Source of the DNA: Lachnospiraceae bacterium UBA5895
GTDB taxonomy: Bacteria > Bacillota > Clostridia > Lachnospirales > Lachnospiraceae
Direction of reading: 5' to 3'
NCBI GenBank assembly: GCA_002431915.1
Contig: DJEP01000118.1
Coordinates: forward strand, 1 to 9,763
Length of the DNA: 9,763 nucleotides
Below are positions 5,887-9,763 of this stretch, piece after piece (position 1 is the stretch's first letter; each line of letters starts with the position of its first letter). Under the pieces are notes generated by a model. It ran no database searches, was not told the DNA's origin, and saw only the letters and a list, made by a program, of their open reading frames with translations. The position numbers and the translations under genes are program-made.

Positions 5887-7542
5887 ATGGGAAGTATAGA
5901 TACGGAAACAGAGATCAAATGCCCGAAATGCAAGAAAATAATCAACAGAGACCGGGCAGCAAAAAATAGATATGTCTGTTATGAGTGCGGCTACTATTTC
6001 CGGGTGAAGACCCACAATCGGATCCGCATGGTGGCAGACAGGAAAAGCTTTCAGCCCTGGTTCGAGGAGATGGAAGAGAGCAATCCGTTGAACTATGAGG
6101 GATATGAAGAAAAGCTGGCGGAGACCAGAGAAAAGTCCGGCGTGAAAGAAGCCGTGACAGTAGGTGAATGCGAGATCTACGGGGAAAAGGCTGTGATCGG
6201 CATCTGTGAATCGAAATTCATGATGGGCAGTATGGGGCACGTGGTTGGAGAGAAAATCACCTGTGCCATAGAGAAAGCTACGGAACGGAAGCTGCCGGTA
6301 TTTTTATTCTGCTGTTCCGGCGGTGCCAGAATGCAGGAGGGGATTGTATCTCTGATGCAGATGGCGAAAACTTCGGCGGCAATCAAGCGGCACGGGGAAG
6401 CCGGTCTGCTCTATGCTACGATCCTGACAGATCCCACCACGGGTGGCGTCACGGCCAGTTTTGCCATGCTGGGAGACGTGATCATGGCGGAACCCGGGGC
6501 GCTGATCGGATTTGCGGGACCGAGAGTTATTAAACAGACTCTTGGTCAGCGTCTGCCGGAAGGGTTCCAGACTGCGGAATTTTTACAGGAGCATGGTTTT
6601 GTGGACGGGATCGTCCGTCGGGAGAATCTGAAAAAAACCTTGTATTTTCTGATTGTGACCCATCGGTGCAGGGAAGGAAACTATGCTGACTTTAAGAAAA
6701 ACTTTGATTTCCATTTCGAACCGACAGAAATCGTGAAGGAACGTTACTTCCGAAGCCTTCCCAGAACCGCATGGGAAAAGGTCAAGGCGGTGAGACAGGT
6801 GACAAGACCTGCCGCAACGGATTATATTCCGTATATTTTTGATTATGTGGTGGAAGCCCACGGCGATCGTTATTACGGGGATGACAAAGCCCTGGTGGGA
6901 GCTGTGGCATTTCTGGATGGTCAGCCGGTGACAGTGCTGGCTGATGTGAAGGGCAAAGACTTTGCGGAATGTGCCAGACGCAATTACGGCATGCCTATGC
7001 CGGAAGGCTACCGCAAGACCCTGCGCCTGATGAAACAGGCGGAGAAATTTCACCGCCCCATTATCAGCTTCGTGAATACTCCGGGGGCTTTCTGCGGCGT
7101 GGAAGCGGAAGAGAGAGGACAGGGCGAGGCCATTGCCCGGAATCTGCTGGAGATGTCAGCCTTAAAAGTACCGGTATTGTGCATTCTGATCGGAGAAGGC
7201 GGCAGCGGCGGAGCACTGGCTACGGCGATAGGCAATGAGGTGTGGATGATGGAAAATGCCACGTATTCGATTCTGTCTCCCGAAGGATTTGCTTCTATAT
7301 TATGGAAAGATGCTGACCGAGCCAGAGAAGCCAGTGAAGTCATGAATATTACATCCGAGGATCTGAAACGCCTCGGTGTGATCGAACGGATCGTACCGGA
7401 ATACGGCGGGGCAGACAAAAGTACTGTGGAAGCCATCAGTGGGTATCTCAAGGAACATATCAAGGAATTTCTGAAAAAATACACCGGTATGACCGGTGAA
7501 CAGATTGCGGAGGAACGCTATGAAAGATTCCGTAAGTATTAG
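5887..7542 (+). CDS. accDA: fused acetyl-CoA carboxylase carboxyltransferase, beta (AccD) + alpha (AccA)
   Basis: This 551-residue fusion transfers CO2 from carboxybiotin to acetyl-CoA to make malonyl-CoA. The AccD half (about 1-285) starts with a zinc ribbon, CPKC (12-15) and CYEC (31-34). It continues with CCSGGARMQEG (142-152), TDPTTGGVTASFAM (181-194) and GFAGPRVI (208-215). The AccA half (about 290-551) shows TDYIPYIFDYVVEAHGDRYY (311-330), RRNYGMPMPEGYRKTLRLM (364-382), NTPGAFCGVEAEERGQGEA (397-415), GEGGSGGALA (436-445) and SPEGFASILWK (464-474). The long N-terminal helix of E. coli AccA is missing, as if replaced by the linker. The start at 5887 has AAGAGGT at 5874-5880, while the ATG at 5839 has no ribosome-binding site. 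The biotin partners AccB and AccC are not in the window. The 3' end overlaps fabH by 23 bases. Confidence 0.95.
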   Translation: MGSIDTETEIKCPKCKKIINRDRAAKNRYVCYECGYYFRVKTHNRIRMVADRKSFQPWFEEMEESNPLNYEGYEEKLAETREKSGVKEAVTVGECEIYGEKAVIGICESKFMMGSMGHVVGEKITCAIEKATERKLPVFLFCCSGGARMQEGIVSLMQMAKTSAAIKRHGEAGLLYATILTDPTTGGVTASFAMLGDVIMAEPGALIGFAGPRVIKQTLGQRLPEGFQTAEFLQEHGFVDGIVRRENLKKTLYFLIVTHRCREGNYADFKKNFDFHFEPTEIVKERYFRSLPRTAWEKVKAVRQVTRPAATDYIPYIFDYVVEAHGDRYYGDDKALVGAVAFLDGQPVTVLADVKGKDFAECARRNYGMPMPEGYRKTLRLMKQAEKFHRPIISFVNTPGAFCGVEAEERGQGEAIARNLLEMSALKVPVLCILIGEGGSGGALATAIGNEVWMMENATYSILSPEGFASILWKDADRAREASEVMNITSEDLKRLGVIERIVPEYGGADKSTVEAISGYLKEHIKEFLKKYTGMTGEQIAEERYERFRKY

Positions 7543-8560
7543 AATCACCGGAACCGGAAGTGCACTTCCGGGAAGGATCGTTACAAATAAAGAATTGGAG
7601 CGGATGGTGGAAACCTCGGATGAATGGATCCGGGAACGGACGGGAATCGGTGAACGTCATGTGTCTGTGGGAGAGACAGTTGTGACACTCGCGTCAGAAG
7701 CAGCCCGCAAAGCGCTGGAACAGGCAGGGAAAAGAGCGGAAGAGATCGACCTGATCCTGGTGGCAACCTGCTCTCCGGAGCAGTATCTGCCCTGCTGTGC
7801 CTGCCGGGTACAAGCGGACATCGGTGCAGTGAATGCGCTGGCCTTTGATGTGAATGCGGCCTGTTCCGGATTTCTGTTTGCCCTGAATACCGCGGATGCT
7901 TATCTGCGGACGGGACTGGCGGAAAATGCACTGATTATCGGCAGTGAGGTGTTGTCCAAGCTGGTGGACTGGACGGACCGGAGCAGCTGTATCCTGTTCG
8001 GGGATGGCGCCGGAGCTGTGGTCGTGGAACAATGCGAGACGGAGCGTAAGACGGTGGACCGGACACCGTCAGCAGGCATTCTGGGTCGTACTCTGCACTC
8101 TGATGGTACCGGTGGCGGAGTTTTGCAATGCGGATCCAGAAAATTGATAACACCGTATGCAACAGCAGCCGTAGCAAATACGGACGAAAAGGAACCCGGA
8201 GACGGCAGGGAGTATTATATTCAAATGGACGGACAGGAAGTATACCGGTTCGCTGCCAGACGTGTGCCGCAGTGCATTGAGGAGGCTTTGGCGGATGCCG
8301 GGCTTGGCGTAGCGGATATTGATCTGTTTGTATTGCATCAGGCTAATGCAAGAATCATTGATACTGTGGCAAAACGCCTTCATGCCGACAGAATAAAATT
8401 CCCTACAAATCTGGAGAGGGTGGGCAATCTGTCCTCTGCATCCATCCCGGTGCTGTTGGATGAACTGCACAGGCAGGGGGAACTGCACCCGGGAGACCGC
8501 ATTGTTCTGGCGGGATTCGGCGCCGGGCTTACGATTGGGGCTTGCGTGATCACCTGGTAG
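7520..8560 (+). CDS. fabH: 3-oxoacyl-[acyl-carrier-protein] synthase III
   Basis: FabH starts fatty-acid synthesis by condensing an acyl-CoA primer with malonyl-ACP, and its primer choice sets straight versus branched chains. In 346 residues it has the Cys-His-Asn triad: Cys115 in NAACSGF (112-118), His273 in LHQANARI (272-279), and Asn303 in GNLSSASIP (302-310). The last motif reads GNLSSAS instead of the more usual GNTSAAS. TSDEWIRERTGI (32-43) and GDGAGAVV (161-168) are family markers. A segment around 211-230 looks slightly longer than in E. coli FabH. The ATG at 7520 lies inside accDA (23-base overlap) with GGAGG at 7509-7513, so translation is probably coupled. The GTG at 7496 is less likely. 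Primer preference cannot be read from sequence. Confidence 0.95.
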   Translation: MKDSVSIRITGTGSALPGRIVTNKELERMVETSDEWIRERTGIGERHVSVGETVVTLASEAARKALEQAGKRAEEIDLILVATCSPEQYLPCCACRVQADIGAVNALAFDVNAACSGFLFALNTADAYLRTGLAENALIIGSEVLSKLVDWTDRSSCILFGDGAGAVVVEQCETERKTVDRTPSAGILGRTLHSDGTGGGVLQCGSRKLITPYATAAVANTDEKEPGDGREYYIQMDGQEVYRFAARRVPQCIEEALADAGLGVADIDLFVLHQANARIIDTVAKRLHADRIKFPTNLERVGNLSSASIPVLLDELHRQGELHPGDRIVLAGFGAGLTIGACVITW

Positions 8561-8677
8561 ACGGTATACTGATAACGACTAAGGACACGACAACGGCATG
8601 AACACGGTACGGTAGACAGGAAGCCTGCGGTTCGGGAACATTGCCGGTATACCAGAGAGGCATTTATTTGGAAAACT

Positions 8678-9127
8678 ATGGAGAAGAGCAACAACCGGGT
8701 GCTGAATGAACTGCTGGTGAATCTGTTCCATAACGTGATGGATGCGGAAGCAAAAGCGGTGATTACAGAGGAATTCAAAGATATTACGAATAATGACATG
8801 CATATCCTCGAAGCTATTGGGATCGAGGAGGCAAAAAGTATGTCCCGGATCGCCGGGGAACTCCACGTCACTGTGGGAACCCTGACCACGAACATGAACA
8901 GCCTCGAGAATAAGGGATATCTTACCCGCAATCGCAGCACACAGGACAAGCGGGTGGTGCTGGTGACCCTGACGGAGAAAGGAAGAAAAGCTTTTTTTCA
9001 TCACCGAGATTTTCACAGGAAAATGATTCATACGATCATTCACGATCTGGACGAGGAAGAAATGCAGACATTGATCAAATGTCTGAGAAAACTGGATACA
9101 TTTTTCAGAGATGGCAATGCAGAGTGA
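8678..9127 (+). CDS. fabT: MarR-family repressor of fatty-acid synthesis, FabT-like
   Basis: This 149-residue winged-helix protein closely resembles pneumococcal FabT. Shared stretches include FKDIT..(D/E)MH (33-42), VTVGTLTTNMNSLENKGYL (64-82, the recognition helix), and the wing RSTQDKRVVLVTLTEKGR (86-103). In streptococci FabT binds an AT-rich palindrome with its affinity raised by acyl-ACP, and represses fab genes. The matching palindrome is present at 783-797, so this protein is inferred to repress its own operon. The gene lies 117 bases after fabH with no terminator between, and is therefore probably the last cistron. The ribosome-binding site is poor: GAGAGG (8655-8660) is 17 bases from the ATG, and only GGAAA is nearer. 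An in-frame ATT at 8666 would be better spaced but is a rare start. Low expression is plausible. Confidence 0.88.
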   Translation: MEKSNNRVLNELLVNLFHNVMDAEAKAVITEEFKDITNNDMHILEAIGIEEAKSMSRIAGELHVTVGTLTTNMNSLENKGYLTRNRSTQDKRVVLVTLTEKGRKAFFHHRDFHRKMIHTIIHDLDEEEMQTLIKCLRKLDTFFRDGNAE

Positions 9128-9153
9128 CCGGAGAGTTCCGGTTACTCTTTTTT
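9121..9153 (+). terminator. intrinsic terminator of the fab operon
   Basis: AGAGTGACCGGA (9121-9132) and TCCGGTTACTCT (9137-9148) form a 12-bp stem with one G-T wobble around a GAGT loop, followed by a run of T to 9153. The stem contains the TGA stop of fabT (9125-9127). It separates the operon from the phosphofructokinase gene. Confidence 0.92.
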
Positions 9154-9195
9154 GTCTGTAGGATATCGAAATCTTTCGGAAATTACAACAAACTA

Positions 9196-9224
9196 TTTTC
9201 AGATGAAAACAAATGTATTAAAAT
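9196..9224 (+). promoter_or_regulatory. probable promoter of the phosphofructokinase gene
   Basis: TTTTCA (9196-9201) and TAAAAT (9219-9224) are 17 bases apart. The -35 matches the consensus at four positions and the -10 at five. It lies in AT-rich DNA between the fab terminator and the gene, giving a leader of about 85 bases. The rest of the 9154-9317 spacer shows no other clear signal beyond a partial FabT-like half-site (9237-9246). Confidence 0.5.
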
Positions 9225-9317
9225 AGAAATAACGATTCAAAGTATTGGATAGTTACATGGAATAGTTATAGCAGACGCAAGAGAAAATAATGAAATATAG
9301 AAACGGAGGATCCTACG

Positions 9318-9763
9318 ATGAAGAGAATCGGAATGTTAACGAGCGGTGGTGACTGTCAGGCCCTGAATGCAGCGATGAGAGGCGTGGTGAAGACCCTGGC
9401 GAACGGTAAGGAAGAGGTCGAGATCTACGGCTTCCTGGATGGCTACAAAGGACTGATCTACGGTAATTTCCGGATGCTGACGGACAAGGATTTCTCCGGT
9501 ATCCTGACCAAGGGCGGCACGATCCTGGGAACCTCCCGTACTCCTTTCAAGACGATTCAGGATCCGGATCCCAACGGGCTGAACAAAGTCGAAGCCATGA
9601 AGCAGAATTATTACAAGCTGCAGTTAGACTGCCTGGTGATCTTAGGCGGTAACGGTACCCACAAGACCGCAAACCTGCTGCGCAAGGAAGGACTGAATAT
9701 CGTGACACTGCCCAAGACCATCGACAACGACCTGTGGGGTACCGATATGACCTTCGGTTTCCA
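9318..9763 (+). CDS. pfkA: 6-phosphofructokinase, 5' part (partial)
   Basis: The first 148 residues of a phosphofructokinase of the PfkA superfamily, the committed step of glycolysis. Visible signatures are TSGGDCQALN (8-17) for phosphate binding, GTILGTSRT (67-75), LGGNGTHKTA (109-118) and LPKTIDNDLWGTD (131-143) with the catalytic Asp136. Gly113 (E. coli Gly104) favours ATP over pyrophosphate as donor. Lys133 replaces the glycine of E. coli PGTIDND, as in the group III enzymes of actinomycetes, some of which use ATP. Asn112 stands where E. coli has the Mg-binding Asp103. The start has GGAGG at 9305-9309, 8 bases from the ATG. The gene runs off the window and is transcribed separately from the fab operon. 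The ATP-versus-PPi assignment is inference. Confidence 0.9.
   Translation, partial: MKRIGMLTSGGDCQALNAAMRGVVKTLANGKEEVEIYGFLDGYKGLIYGNFRMLTDKDFSGILTKGGTILGTSRTPFKTIQDPDPNGLNKVEAMKQNYYKLQLDCLVILGGNGTHKTANLLRKEGLNIVTLPKTIDNDLWGTDMTFGF

Noticed and set aside
5584..6240. 218-codon open frame on the minus strand
   Set aside because: It is antisense to fabZ and the start of accDA, and it shows no plausible start signal or recognisable domain.
8561..8677. Independent promoter or terminator in the fabH-fabT gap
   Set aside because: Only a direct repeat of CGGTATAC (8562-8569 and 8645-8652) was seen, with no T-run hairpin and no consensus promoter pair. fabT is therefore assigned to the operon.

Overview
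The window carries a type II (dissociated) fatty-acid synthesis operon from a low-to-mid GC Firmicute, most likely a member of the Lachnospiraceae or a close clostridial relative. Four things point that way. The only enoyl-ACP reductase is the flavoprotein FabK. The acetyl-CoA carboxylase carboxyltransferase is an AccD-AccA fusion. The operon ends in a MarR-family regulator very similar to streptococcal FabT. The flanking genes (a cysteine-rich small-domain protein and a PKTIDND-type phosphofructokinase) also fit. The species is not identifiable from the sequence alone.

Left flank (1-680): the 3' end of an unrecognised gene (1-120), a long imperfect inverted repeat (121-184), a 79-residue cysteine-rich small-domain protein (243-482), and a hairpin with T/A tracts on both sides (500-541). 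That hairpin can terminate both this gene and the convergent tRNA-Ser(CGA) gene (546-631, minus strand). The tRNA has its own well-formed promoter at 652-680.

Centre (730-9153): a strong promoter (TTGACA-17-TATATT, 743-771) is overlapped by a perfect 9-bp-arm dyad and followed by a palindrome that matches the FabT operator core (783-797). It drives acpP, fabK, fabD, fabG, fabF, fabZ, accDA, fabH and fabT, ending in a clear intrinsic terminator at 9121-9153. AccDA supplies the carboxyl-transfer half-reaction for malonyl-CoA, FabD loads malonyl onto ACP, and FabH starts chains. FabF elongates, FabG and FabZ reduce and dehydrate, and FabK completes each cycle. The last gene, FabT, probably senses acyl-ACP and represses the promoter at the front, giving a feedback loop that brackets the operon.

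Compared with the streptococcal fab cluster, fabT and fabH have moved from the front to the back. accB (biotin carboxyl carrier) and accC (biotin carboxylase) are absent from their usual places on either side of fabZ. No fabM or fabA is present.

Right flank (9154-9763): a probable promoter and the first 148 codons of a 6-phosphofructokinase gene. It has its own ribosome-binding site and is separated from the fab operon by the terminator. There is no mobile element, CRISPR array or sign of horizontal transfer. This is core metabolism with an interesting layout and control region rather than a novel system.
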